Of a DNA stretch of 22,737 nucleotides, positions 1-9,627 are shown in pieces (position 1 is the stretch's first letter; every line of letters starts with the position of its first letter). The translations under genes were made by a program, and so were the position numbers. The stretch is from assembly GCA_019649035.1 (NCBI GenBank), contig BMAT01010952.1:13077-35813 (forward strand), written 5' to 3'. Source of the stretch: Elysia marginata. Its lineage: Eukaryota > Mollusca > Gastropoda > Plakobranchidae. A model generated the notes under the pieces. That model saw only the letters and a list, made by a program, of their open reading frames with translations. It was not told the origin of the DNA and did not search any database.

Positions 1-26
1 CTACTACTACTACTACTACTACTAAA
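1..26. repeat. (CTA)n trinucleotide microsatellite, cut by the window edge
   Basis: The window opens inside a CTA trinucleotide run of about eight units that then becomes A-rich. Its left end lies outside the window, so its full length is unknown. Confidence 0.95.
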
Positions 27-510
27 AAATAATAATGACAAATATGATAATCCTATACGAAAAATAGAGATTTTTTTGCCAACCGTTCGGGTTCGGAAAA
101 TGGCTTAAACGCTTCACATTTGTGTTGCTAGGTAGGGTGATGCATTATTCAAGGCCATTCTGAGATTATATCAAGGAAAAATGAAAGTTTTAAAAATCGT
201 TTTTAGTTTTTTTAAATCTAAACGCTGATTAAAATATTGACCTGGATAAGACTCAGCTGAACTCCACTGTGTAGAGGTGTTCTTGCGGACGTCTAAGAGA
301 GCTCTGACTAATCTATACTCATCTGTGCCAAATCCACATACCGGTATAAACAAAAATCCTGCGATAGAATCTAGATCTAGATGTATGTTACCAAGATGAA
401 TCTTGCATTAGAAACTCATGATTCAAAACCAAAAGAGAAAGTGGGAGAGGAAGCGACAGACAGGCATGTACGTATAGAGATGTAGAAAGAGCGAGAGTGA
501 AAGACAGATA
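27..510. other. Unassigned AT-rich DNA, no gene seen
   Basis: I see no supported coding region here. A 60-codon minus-strand open frame at 171-353 has no recognisable motif and is short enough to be chance. A perfect palindromic block, ATCTAGATCTAGAT, lies at 369-382; related blocks recur near 14859 and 17469. The sequence becomes purine-rich from about 430 as it approaches the GA tract. Confidence 0.6.
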
Positions 511-566
511 AATAGAGAGAGAGAGCAAGAGAGAGAGCGAGCGAGAGGGAGGAAGGGAGAGAGAGA

Positions 567-602
<36 letters not shown>

Positions 603-610
603 TAGAGAGA
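511..610. repeat. GA-rich microsatellite with GATA interruptions
   Basis: This is an imperfect (GA)n array with GCGA, GGGA and a short TAGA stretch inside it. It ends exactly where the hexanucleotide tail of the LINE begins at about 611. A second GA array lies at the far end of that LINE (1945-2001), so the two may be halves of one tract split by the insertion. Confidence 0.92.
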
Positions 611-671
611 ATTTGAATTTGAATTTGAATTTTATTTTATTTTACAACGGTAGCAAATTAGGCACAGTGCC
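611..671 (-). other. LINE 3' end: hairpin and hexanucleotide tail
   Basis: On the minus strand the element closes with GGCACTGTGCC (661-671), a 5-bp stem around a single base. A short AT-rich spacer follows, then about 3.6 copies of an AAATTC-type hexamer (611-634). L2/CR1-group LINEs such as the eel UnaL2 element are known to need a 3' stem-loop plus a short tandem tail for recognition by their own reverse transcriptase. Assigning that role here is inference from position and shape. Confidence 0.6.
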
Positions 672-854
672 TTTTTTCATTTGGCCGTTAAATACAAACA
701 TGATATTTTTACATAATGAAATATCTTGAAACAATCAAAGGAACTATATAAATTGAAAAGCAATTGTAAGCTAAGCACAGTTAGAAAAATATTTTGATAA
801 CATGATGAACATTCATAAAAAGTAACATTGTTTATAAACACATTTAGCGGTCAT

Positions 855-1060
855 AGAGAATGATGATGACGATGAGGATGTCGTTGTAGATGTTGATGAT
901 GATCAGAGATGATGATGATGATGAGTAATAAAGATGATGATAAAGATGGTGAAAATGATAATGATATATTGTTAAAAAAAAAAAAACCATTAAAAAAAAG
1001 ATAACGACGAGGATGATGATAATGGTGTTGAGAATAAGAAAGATAAAAAAAAAACATGTA
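855..1060. repeat. Imperfect GAT trinucleotide-rich block
   Basis: GAT triplets with GAC, GAG and AAT variants dominate, broken by A-runs at about 974-985 and 1046-1055. Open frames through it give low-complexity products on either strand and are not evidence of a gene. It lies inside the presumed 3' UTR of the LINE. Confidence 0.85.
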
Positions 1061-1371
1061 GTAGTGATATAATCTAATAACATCAGATGTAGTAAATATT
1101 ATGATAATAATAAATAGGACAATTAATTAGGATCCGATGATAATTGCAAATTCCTAAAAAAGGAAGAAAAAAAATCCACAATAGACACCAATCCCCGCAG
1201 GCTCAATAGGAGGAAGTAGAAATAAATGTCATTACGATGTCCATGGAAATTGAAGTATGGCAACATATATAAGATAGCAACCTGATACTTCTAATTATGA
1301 CCTTTCACTTCATAAACATTGCTGTTTTATCATTTTCACTCCTATGAGATGTGACTCATTCTAAACTACAA

Positions 1372-1941
1372 TTAGGAATTGGTATAATTTAACAAGTGCG
1401 ACTTTAAATTCGAACGAAATCTTGGCAAGGATACAGAGTGTTGTCTTATATTAGATGGTAGAGTGTTCCAAAAAGCAATAGCACTGAAACAAACGCTCTG
1501 ACTCTTAAAAATATCAACCCTAGGTAAGGGTAAAATAAACCGTTTCGTGTCATAGGAGCATGGTGAAAATAAGTTTTTAATATGAATAGGAACCTTCTTA
1601 TGCATAGCTTTGCAGATCAACATAGCAAGTTGAAATTTCCTCAAAGACGATAGTCGCAAAATTTTGAGTCTTACAAAGGCATCAGAGGTATGATATGAAC
1701 AATTTTTATCAACGAGTCTAACGGCTCTTTTTTGGATAGATTTTAAAATTCTCAATTGATTTTGAGAAGTACCTCCATATACGATTAGTCCATATTCTAA
1801 TTTGCTATGAATAAAAGCATAATAGAAACTTTTCCTGCAGTCCTCATTAATGAAATTTTTAATCCTTGCCAACTGATAGGTCGCTTTAGCAATACTGGAG
1901 AAAATTGTTTTGATATGACTGGACCAAGTTAAATCGTTATC

Positions 1942-1944
<3 letters not shown>
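1372..1944 (-). pseudogene. LINE reverse-transcriptase C-terminal fragment, 190 codons
   Basis: This is the C-terminal end of a LINE ORF2-type protein, which would copy the element's own RNA into DNA at a nicked target. Visible motifs match the thumb/post-thumb region of the CR1/L2/Jockey group: DNDLTWSSHIK at residues 2-12, YYAFIHSKLEYGLIVYGG at 41-58, LKSIQKRAVRLV at 67-78, AFWNTLPSNIR at 157-167 and a basic tail FRSNLKSHLL at 176-185. The catalytic FADD-type motif and the endonuclease domain are missing, since the sequence breaks at 1944 into a GA array. The first codon is GTG, so in this eukaryotic context it is an internal valine and not a start. The frame has no stop or frameshift over 190 codons, which suggests a fairly recent insertion, but the fragment cannot be functional alone. 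Confidence 0.88.

Positions 1945-2001
<57 letters not shown>
1945..2001. repeat. (GA)n microsatellite at the 5' break of the LINE
   Basis: This is a near-perfect GA array. It starts immediately next to the truncated reverse-transcriptase frame and continues as a short A/G-rich stretch. It pairs with the GA-rich tract at 511-610 on the other side of the LINE. Confidence 0.95.
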
Positions 2002-2003
<2 letters not shown>

Positions 2004-5000
2004 TGGACTAAGATAAAGACAAGGATAAAACTGTTATAGTGAAAGCAAAAATGAAGAGACTCAATGGCAAAAGATTAGATCTGCAGAGGGTAAGCCTGCG
2101 GAAAAAAGAAGACAAACACGTTTTAGATAGTACAACATTACAGAGAAACAAGAAAAGAATAGTAATTTTTAATTGGAGTCCAGCCCATCCTTCGATTCTT
2201 TACTTAACCCAACTCTATTGTCTTTGCTTAAATCAGCGAAATCGCGGACTCTTTACTAGTATATAAATGATAGTAATGTAGATTATTTACAGCCCTCCAA
2301 TCCTGCAATACGTTATAGCTCAAAGTGCTCTCAGTCATACATTACAGCACGACATAATTTACACTTGTACAAAGTCAAAATACAGTCAAAATAGCATTTT
2401 ATGAGATACGTTTTAGACCTTTTTGGAACTCGTGATCATCTTAGAGATGCCCTTAGGTATTTTTAGCAATCAATTGTTCTCAGATATAAAAGGACGGAAG
2501 GATACATAAAGGCAATCACTATCCATTCTAAAGCATCTCTCCTGAAGAATAAATCTATTGTGAATAACGTCGAACATCCTCTTTAGACAGACTTCGAGCG
2601 CTCTTTCAGAAGCAACAAACTCTACCAACCTTCTTTACGGACTGGACTATTCGCCAATTGTGTTCGAGAGAAAAAGTGAGTGAAATGTATCTTGATGTTG
2701 TATTAATTATGAGTAATACCGCCTGCTTGCATATTATATGGACCTACAATTATGTGTCATTGAGAGATAGGGAGAGAAAGTGTAAGTGGGTCAGACTGGG
2801 GGAGATGAGAATGGAGATAGAGACAATGTGCATGAGATAAGAAATCTATTTTTATCTATGTATCTAATTTTTGTTATCTATGTCATGTGTATAAGCCATG
2901 TACCTGTCGATCCAACATAGAAATTCCACTCGTTTATTATTTAAATCTGATCTTTTGTCTCACCTACAAAAGGCTTAATCAAAAGGGAGGTAACAAAGGT
3001 ATTGTAAAAACATTGCTTACCAATTCAATCACATGGAAATTGCTTCCCTTTAACTTAAGACTACACTGTAGTTTATCCCCATGATGATGATATGCACATA
3101 GGAAGCCGGACTTGAAAAAAAATATGCTACTAAAAGTCACGCAGAAATAAGCAAAGTGCTGGAAAGAGCGTTTTATGACTCCACACCATCCACAGAGCGG
3201 AGAGCTACTGTTGGACTAGGATTTCCCGCAGATCTAAGGAAGGGTAATCAAAACTGGTAGTATCGCGCGTAGATTACAAAAACACCTGATGTAAAATCTA
3301 GGACGTGTGTAATGGCAGCGGTTAGATTGTGAAGATTTTGACTCCATCTCTCTGACTTTGGCGCTTGCAAAGTGTTGATTTAACCCTAGAAGTATCATCA
3401 CAGTTGATATATTGGCGGTAAAAACGGGGAGTTTATGTTAAAAGAAACATTCAAGGAAATTATAACGCAAAAAAAAAAGAAAAAAAATTAATACGTGCCA
3501 AAAGGAGCGTTAAATTTGGAAATATCCATACTCGGCCGGTTAAGAGGATGAAAAACCGCCAAGAAAATTCTCTGTACAAATAAAGCTTCATCGAGAAACT
3601 GTCAAGAATGTCCTCTTTCTAATTCAATTTATTTTATTTCAATATTTTTAGGTAACGCCCATCCACTAAAAAGTCCCTTCAGCTGTATTATCGACAAGAA
3701 TAACCACAGAGTAATAAAAGAAGAAACGAAACTGCGTCATGCTTCATTTTAAAAGAAACTGCTCTATTCATGTCATGTTTGTTGTCTGCATGTGTGCAGA
3801 ATTGGCCCGTATACGGTAAACTATGAAAAGAAATTGTGGATTCTTTTCAAGACATTTCGCATTCCCTGTCCTTGTTGCACTCTGTGTGGGTCTGTTTGTA
3901 GAATTATATTCCAGCTACAATTGATTTCATTCAGGATGAATAAATTCGCTGCTTTCTATTTGGAATGAAATTGAAAATTGTTCGATCTGCATATTACCTT
4001 TCGAAGTAAAAAAAAAAAAACACCCTGAGGTAGCAAGTGCACCCTGAGTCACCACAAGGTTTCTCCTGAAATGTCAAAGTGTTCTTAGAACCAATCATGC
4101 CCACTCTTTCCCTCCTTCGTACACCCCTTCTCACGGGGTTTTTCTTCAATCTCATTTCGATAATTTCTCTCCCACCTGCCCCCTCTCTCATTTCCACCCA
4201 ATCACCTACCTTAAAGTTAAAACACTGTAAAGCTGAAATGAAAGGTTGACAACGAAAGTTATCTTATGAAAATCTTCATAATTCTGTTGGGGTATGTATG
4301 TTACGATATCTATTCAAAACACTTTAAAAATACTTTTTTAAACCTAGAGTAGTCAAAAATCAAAGCCATGGAAGGACAAAACACCTCTCGTAACTTTAAT
4401 AACCAGCAGCCTCAAACACTATAGTCAGAGAAAACTAGTAGGTTGTCTTATGCGACCTGGCGTATTGATAACACCTAACGTTTTCCTTAGTCTTTCTTTC
4501 CTATTCAAGTCTGTTATTGCATTTCCTCTCATATTTATTTAGTAGCTTTAGACTTTTCAACCCAGCTGTCTTCCCATTTCTCATTGCTTCTCTCAGTATT
4601 GATTGCACATTGCACTTTTACATACCATACAGTGAAAGGAACAGCAGCAGCAACAATAAAACAAACAGCAGCAACAACAAATAATCCACGAGTTGTTAAA
4701 GGAGCTAATTGCTCTATAGATATACTTTATTCATTTCTCGATTATTGAAAGACGGTTCTTCAAAGAATAAAGCTAGTGAATTAAAGCCTTTTTATTCTTA
4801 CTGAACACGAGCACATAAAGTCAGTTTACTACATTTCAAATTAGCTGAACGAAAACTAATTTCTGCTCTTTAAAAATGGTCACCAGGGTTCCTTCTCGTA
4901 AGTTTGATTTAATATTGCTATTGCACAGTCATGCAAAATACAGTTTTTTACCTTCGTGACGAGTAAAAAGCAATGGCAATATCTAAAATGTCTACACAGT

Positions 5001-6420
5001 CAAAGGCATGTGAGCAAACAATCTATATCTAGGTCGCGTCAAACTTTGAACAACCCCAAACTCTCCACTTTAAGTCCAAAGCAAAGCATGAACAAAGCGT
5101 AAATCTAGATTTTCCCAGCCTGACAAACGTGCGCTTTTGCTTTATCTTGTTTTTTCAAGCGGGTCCTTGCGGGTATTTCTTAGGGCGGGGTTTTCATGTA
5201 TGTGATTCTATTACAATACCAGAACTTTTTTGTTTTCCTGCGAATTTTGTGACTCTTATCTGGCTATACCATAAATAAGCTTGCCTGAGAAATGGATCTT
5301 GACAAAAAAAAAAGGTGCTGCTTTTCTTTTTTTTCCCTAGCATGGTTTTGATTTCAGCTTGTGGAATAACAGAAAAAAACTTTGTGCTTGCTCATAAAAA
5401 AGAGGGTTTATGGAATCCCTTTGCTATTATGATTCATTTTGTTGCACAGTTTGTTCGAGAGAGGCGTTGAAAGCTTTACAATTTTGACAGCCCCAAGATG
5501 ATGGTCTATTTTGCACTGATGACATTGCGTTTTTAACTTAATACAAAACGGACTTTTAAAAAACAGCAAACAAAGGGACATGAATCACAACTTCATGTAA
5601 AATAGTAGGAGAGACAAGGACATGAACAAGTTTTAACAAAAAACTGACGATAGATAACAGAGAGGGCACCTGCCTACATGCATTGGAGTTGCAATGGAGA
5701 CAAACTATTGGCACTAAACATTAAAGAAAGCGTATGTACTTTATAAAAGAAAACTTAGTTTCAAGTTAACAAAATGAGAAGTATTAATTTTCACAGAGCC
5801 ATAGCGGAAAGCATCTTAACTCAATCGATTATCCTGTTGTTTGATAGAACGACAAAAAAGACATTAAAAGAGTAAATCTAATTGGTACCAAAACATAAAA
5901 GTTAATTGGTGTCAATCTACCTTCTCTTGAAAGTTGGTTTGAAAAAAGAATGTCAGCTAAAACACAAAAAATTATTAAAGGGTGTAATCCGCCCAGACAG
6001 GAGGTATCTATTTTTTATCCAAGAGTGAAGACTAAGGGCGTTGAAAGAAAATGAAAGATTTGTTAAATTGATAGCTTCTTTCCCCACGTAGTGAAACATT
6101 AGAATGGTGTTACAGGTAAGAGATAATAATATTAATTGACTCTGTTAAGAAAGTTCATGTGAAAATTCATGTGATATGTGAACTGGGGTCTACAATTTTC
6201 ATGTTAACACCTTCGTAATATCCTACATAAAGAATGGTTCTTCTTGTTAAGGAAAACCATATGAAGGTCGAAAGTGTTCAGTTGGGGGTTAATAGGGAGG
6301 AGGGGAGGTTGGTAAAATAAGTATGGGGCTCTTCTGTTGAACGAGATAGGTTAAGAGAACTACTTGTATTGGCTTTCACTTAAAGACGGAAGAGAGAAAA
6401 TGAGATAGGAATAGCAAGAG
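2002..6420. other. Long stretch with no supported gene
   Basis: Both strands are broken by frequent stops. The few open frames are 60-75 codons (for example 2039-2266, 2658-2840, 2887-3084, 3994-4197) and show no domain motif. A small CAG/CAA-type low-complexity patch lies at 4641-4680. A-runs occur near 3470-3488, 4009-4020 and 5304-5312. This is probably intergenic or intronic DNA. I see no RNA gene, convincing splice-site pair or transposon terminus. Confidence 0.6.
4641..4680. repeat. CAG/CAA low-complexity patch
   Basis: Two short CAG-CAA clusters are separated by an A-rich spacer. The patch is too short and imperfect to imply a polyglutamine-coding exon, and no long frame runs through it. 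Confidence 0.7.
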
Positions 6421-6491
6421 ACCGAGATAGGTAGATGGATAGATAAATATATATATCTATATATTTCTGTATATATAGATAGATAGAGAGC

Positions 6492-6533
<42 letters not shown>

Positions 6534-6553
6534 GAGGGAGAGAGATGCGACGT
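6421..6553. repeat. Compound TAGA / AT / GA microsatellite
   Basis: The array moves from TAGA units through an alternating AT segment (about 6446-6476) with partly self-complementary TATCTATATA-type sequence, back through TAGA, then into a long GA run (about 6484-6530). It ends in a G/A-rich shoulder. The AT core could form a hairpin. Confidence 0.9.
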
Positions 6554-7120
6554 GCGTGGGTGTCTAAGAGAGAGATAGAGATCACATATTGTACTTCTAT
6601 AACAGTATATCTGTGTGTACTTTTAACAATACTGATTACGTTAAAATCTGTCCTCCTGGCTTATCACTGATTGTAATCAATACATTGCACTTATTGACCT
6701 ATTGTACTTATAAAGACCAAACTTTGTATTGGCCGAATAAACTTCAGTTGAATTGAAAGTTACTGTTTTCCCTAACTGCTTGTAAAGCATGGGATATCCT
6801 ACAGACTCAGGCGATGGCTTGAGTATAAAATGACGACAACAAAAATAATCTTTATACTTGGTCACGAAAACAATAGAGAAAGGAATAAGAGCAAAATAAT
6901 TAAGTTAGGACAAAATCAAAGACATTTAAAAAAATTAATGTCAAAGAATTAAATAAACCTAACCTACGCACTTCATACTCATTGTTTTCTTTTATTATGC
7001 CTGCTATTAGAACTATAACTACGCTCGCGTTAACTAGCTTTATAAAACATTATTATTTTCTGAGATTGCCCTATGAAGGTCAATTTAAATACAAAAAATA
7101 TTAAAAATCTTGCTTTGTAT
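6554..7120. other. Unassigned DNA, no gene seen
   Basis: The sequence is AT-rich. A 62-codon minus-strand frame at 6677-6865 has no recognisable motif. No repeat or RNA structure stands out. Confidence 0.55.
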
Positions 7121-7445
7121 CCTCCTCCTAATCATCCTCCTCTTCATTAACATAATAACCACTACCACCACCATCATCATCTTCATCATCAGAAACAACA
7201 ACAACAACATCAGCATCATCGTCATCCTCATCATCATCATTATCATCTTCATTGTTATCATCATATGGTAGATGTAATAGCTATTTCAAATCAACTTATT
7301 TCTTGCTCACTACTATGTTTACAGATATTCTAAGATATTTCTATTCTTGTAATAATCTCAAAAATATTATTATTACTATTGTTATTATCAGGATCATCAC
7401 TGTTATTACTATGAAGACCATTATTGCTGTCATCTACTATTACTA
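7121..7445. repeat. ATC/ATT/AAC trinucleotide-rich block
   Basis: Region 7121-7266 is dense in CAT/ATC triplets with CCT, ACC and AAC variants, including a short ACAACAACAAC run near 7196-7208. A looser ATT/TTA-rich part follows at about 7360-7445. The first part resembles the reverse complement of the GAT-rich block at 855-1060 in composition. Frames through it encode only low-complexity sequence. Confidence 0.85.
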
Positions 7446-7931
7446 ATTTTACTGTGGTTATTAACATATTTCATATTAAAACAGTTCGCATAAGGCTACT
7501 TCAACTTCAATGCACACAAAACGAAACTTTTTTTCTGGGGAAAAAGAGAAAGGGGGAAGAAGACGAGAGAATCGTAAGCATGCTTCTCTAACAAGAGGCG
7601 GAAGACCTGTGGCAAAGCTGGTGAGAGGTTAATGGCCCCGACCACTGCAGTTAGTCACCATGAGTGTGTGAGGTACTGAACTAAAAATAACAGGATTTTT
7701 GTTTTATCGATCACAGAACTGAGCCTGCTGCTTTTTTAATTCTCTCCTCTCGAAAACCTGAGAGAAAATAAGAGGTCTAGGGGGCAGGGCGCAGGAAAGT
7801 GAGACAGAGAATAGACCAGAAAGACATACGTATTGGACGGAGGAAAGTAAAGCAGAGAGACGGAGGAAGAAAGAGAAAAAGTTCATTGTTAAAAAAGACA
7901 AAGAAAAGATTAGATAGAAAATGTATGTGCC

Positions 7932-7934
<3 letters not shown>
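7446..7934. other. Unassigned DNA, purine-rich in its second half
   Basis: No gene is supported. A purine-rich stretch (about 7541-7575) and a G/A-rich run (about 7740-7930) lead into the GA array. The minus-strand open frames here (7704-7901 and the start of 7777-8061) are pyrimidine-rich translations of that bias. Confidence 0.55.

Positions 7935-7978
<44 letters not shown>
7935..7978. repeat. (GA)n microsatellite
   Basis: This is an uninterrupted GA array of about 21 units with a sharp left edge after CATT and a G-run on the right. Confidence 0.97.
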
Positions 7979-7982
<4 letters not shown>

Positions 7983-8015
7983 TGTCCAGCCGCGCGTAGA
8001 TCAGAATCAAGTGAA

Positions 8016-8273
8016 ATGTACTTTTATAATTTGAATGTTCACCATGGGCTAATGGGTGCAAGATCTAGAGCCAACCTTAGGTCAAGCGCAATGTCCCAAG
8101 CTGGGAACTGGCGGTCAAGGTTTGGAACTGATGCCCACATGGAATGCTCGGCAAACACGAATACTTTCTTCCCTGGTACCGTAGACTCCAATAAGACTAT
8201 AGAACGGATAAACTTGTTGGCTCTACAGCGCATAGACATAACCAGGCCCAAGTACTGCTCGTGTGTTATGTAG
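8016..8273 (+). other. Unrecognised 85-codon open frame in a GC-richer patch
   Basis: A plus-strand frame opens with ATG at 8016 and closes with TAG at 8271-8273. A minus-strand frame (8039-8251) overlaps it fully, so the lack of stops may simply reflect locally higher GC. I recognise no domain, signal peptide or membrane segment in either reading. The stretch is compositionally distinct from its AT-rich neighbours and could be a fragment of an unrecognised repeat family or an isolated exon. No splice junctions convincingly bound it. I do not claim it as a gene. Confidence 0.2.
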
Positions 8274-9014
8274 ACATACTGCTATTGGGGAGCTTAACAA
8301 AATACCAATACAGGTTGTATAAGTACATGAATCAAGCATATCATGGGGTAACCCTGCATTAAACAGTAATTATAACGCAGTCAGTGGCCTGGTGGTGTTA
8401 GTTGTATTTTTTAATGACCTAAAAAAAATTCTGTTCTGGTGTTCGTAGTATTTTGTAATGATCTCAACAAAAATATTCTGTAGTTTGCCACCATTGGCAT
8501 CACTCCTACGGAGAGTTAGACTGCAACAGTCATATGAGCATTATATCCGCCATGATTGCTCAATAAGATTTTTGCACAATGTCCACTCACTTGTGTACAC
8601 GATAAAGACTTCAGCATAAAATAGAAGTACGCATAACTACAGTTAGGTTGAAAGGTAAAAAAGATTCAACATCAACGGCAGATGTGCTGTTATTCCCCTC
8701 CCCTTCCCCCTGGTAAAACATAGGCAGATAAGATTATTCTTTTAAATCGTTTTATTACAATCAAATACAATAGATAGAAGAGTTTCATTTTTGGCGGTGA
8801 ATATGGTAGAATGAGCCTAAACCACCTTTTAGAAGTGTGAGTGTGTAGATGAGACGGAGACCTAAATTTTAGAATACAGTGCTTAGTTTTTCGCTAATGA
8901 ATCGGGCGACCTGCACAAAAACAAAATTCGGAACTTAAAACTTTGTTAAAGTACATTTTATTTTGTTTTAATAAGCATGGAAACAAACAAGCAAAAAAAA
9001 GTAAACATCAAACG
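8274..9014. other. Unassigned DNA, no gene seen
   Basis: AT-rich sequence without an open frame worth reporting. There is a weak internal echo between about 8404-8440 and 8440-8480: an AATGACCTAA/AATGATCTCA-type motif, each copy followed by A-rich sequence and a TTCTG motif. It is too short to call a repeat. Confidence 0.5.
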
Positions 9015-9149
9015 ACAGACGCATGGGATCTAGAACTATGACCTTCAAGGCAATGTACCAGAGGTAAAACGGTTTCTTCAACTCAACATTACACTTTGTA
9101 TATGGCTGAAGCTCCTTCTATTCCTTTTAACTAGAAAAGCAGTTTCTGT
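9015..9149 (+). repeat. 135-bp dispersed repeat, copy 1
   Basis: Copy 1 begins at ACAGAC and ends at TTTCTGT. It shares long blocks with copy 3 (9493-9627), including AATGTACCAGAGGT, TTCTTCAACTCA, ATTACACTTTGTATA and CAGTTTCTGT. Both copies are 135 bp from the first shared block to the last. No coding potential is visible. Confidence 0.85.
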
Positions 9150-9213
9150 GGAAGTACACCAGAAATACTCTGAGAAACAGGAAACAAAAAAAATCTCTTC
9201 ACAACAAACTTAG

Positions 9214-9308
9214 AAGTTTAGAACTACGAAGCAATCTACCAAAGACGAAACGCTAGACTTTGTATGAAGCTTCTGTTCTGTCAATTCCTTCTGATTAGAA
9301 AAGCAGAA
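9214..9308 (+). repeat. Diverged and internally deleted copy 2 of the 135-bp repeat
   Basis: This copy keeps the AGAACTA, CAATCTACCA, GACTTTGTAT, GAAGCTTCT and TCCTTCTGATTAGAAAAGCAG blocks in the same order and orientation. It lacks about 20 bases matching the middle of copy 1, around GGTTTCTTCAACTCAACATT. It is the most decayed of the three. Confidence 0.7.
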
Positions 9309-9423
9309 GTAGTAATCGTAGGCCTAAAGGTTCACCGACTACATTGTGGGTGGCATAAAACTCAAGGTTTTCAGGTGCTTTTTTTACGAGGAAAAATCGT
9401 CCACAAAAACTGCAAGGGATTGT

Positions 9424-9427
<4 letters not shown>

Positions 9428-9471
<44 letters not shown>
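9428..9471. repeat. (CT)n microsatellite between repeat copies 2 and 3
   Basis: This is an uninterrupted CT array. It is one of only two long GA/CT arrays in the window that read CT on the plus strand; the other is near 21047. Confidence 0.97.
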
Positions 9472-9473
<2 letters not shown>

Positions 9474-9492
9474 ATACTGCTTTTTAGTTTCA

Positions 9493-9627
9493 ACAGACCC
9501 ATCGGATCTATAACTAAGACCTACAAAGAAATGTACCAGAGGTGAGACGGGTTCTTCAACTCAGCATTACACTTTGTATAAGGCTAAAGCTCCGTTGATT
9601 CCTTTTGATTGGAAAAACAGTTTCTGT
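9493..9627 (+). repeat. 135-bp dispersed repeat, copy 3
   Basis: This copy has the same length and block order as copy 1, with scattered substitutions (for example GGATCTATAACTA against GGATCTAGAACTA). The start-to-start distance from copy 1 is 478 bases. Together with copy 2 this makes three direct copies within about 610 bases. Confidence 0.85.

Larger units (their letters stand above)
611..1944 (-). mobile_element. 5'-truncated non-LTR retrotransposon (LINE) insertion
   Basis: Read on the minus strand, the unit starts at 1944 partway through a reverse-transcriptase frame. It runs through the stop codon at 1372-1374 and a 3' UTR of about 700 bases, and ends at about 611 in a short hexanucleotide tail. 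The protein part fits the region after the catalytic core in CR1/L2/Jockey-group LINEs; I cannot assign the clade. Absence of the 5' part is the usual 5' truncation caused by incomplete target-primed reverse transcription. GA arrays flank both ends, so a target-site duplication cannot be read. A GAT-rich block at 855-1060 sits in the presumed 3' UTR. That block could be a later expansion or a sign that the unit is composite. Confidence 0.75.

Noticed and set aside
844..1083. Low-complexity frames through the GAT-rich block
   Set aside because: They follow the trinucleotide repeat in several overlapping frames and contain no domain.
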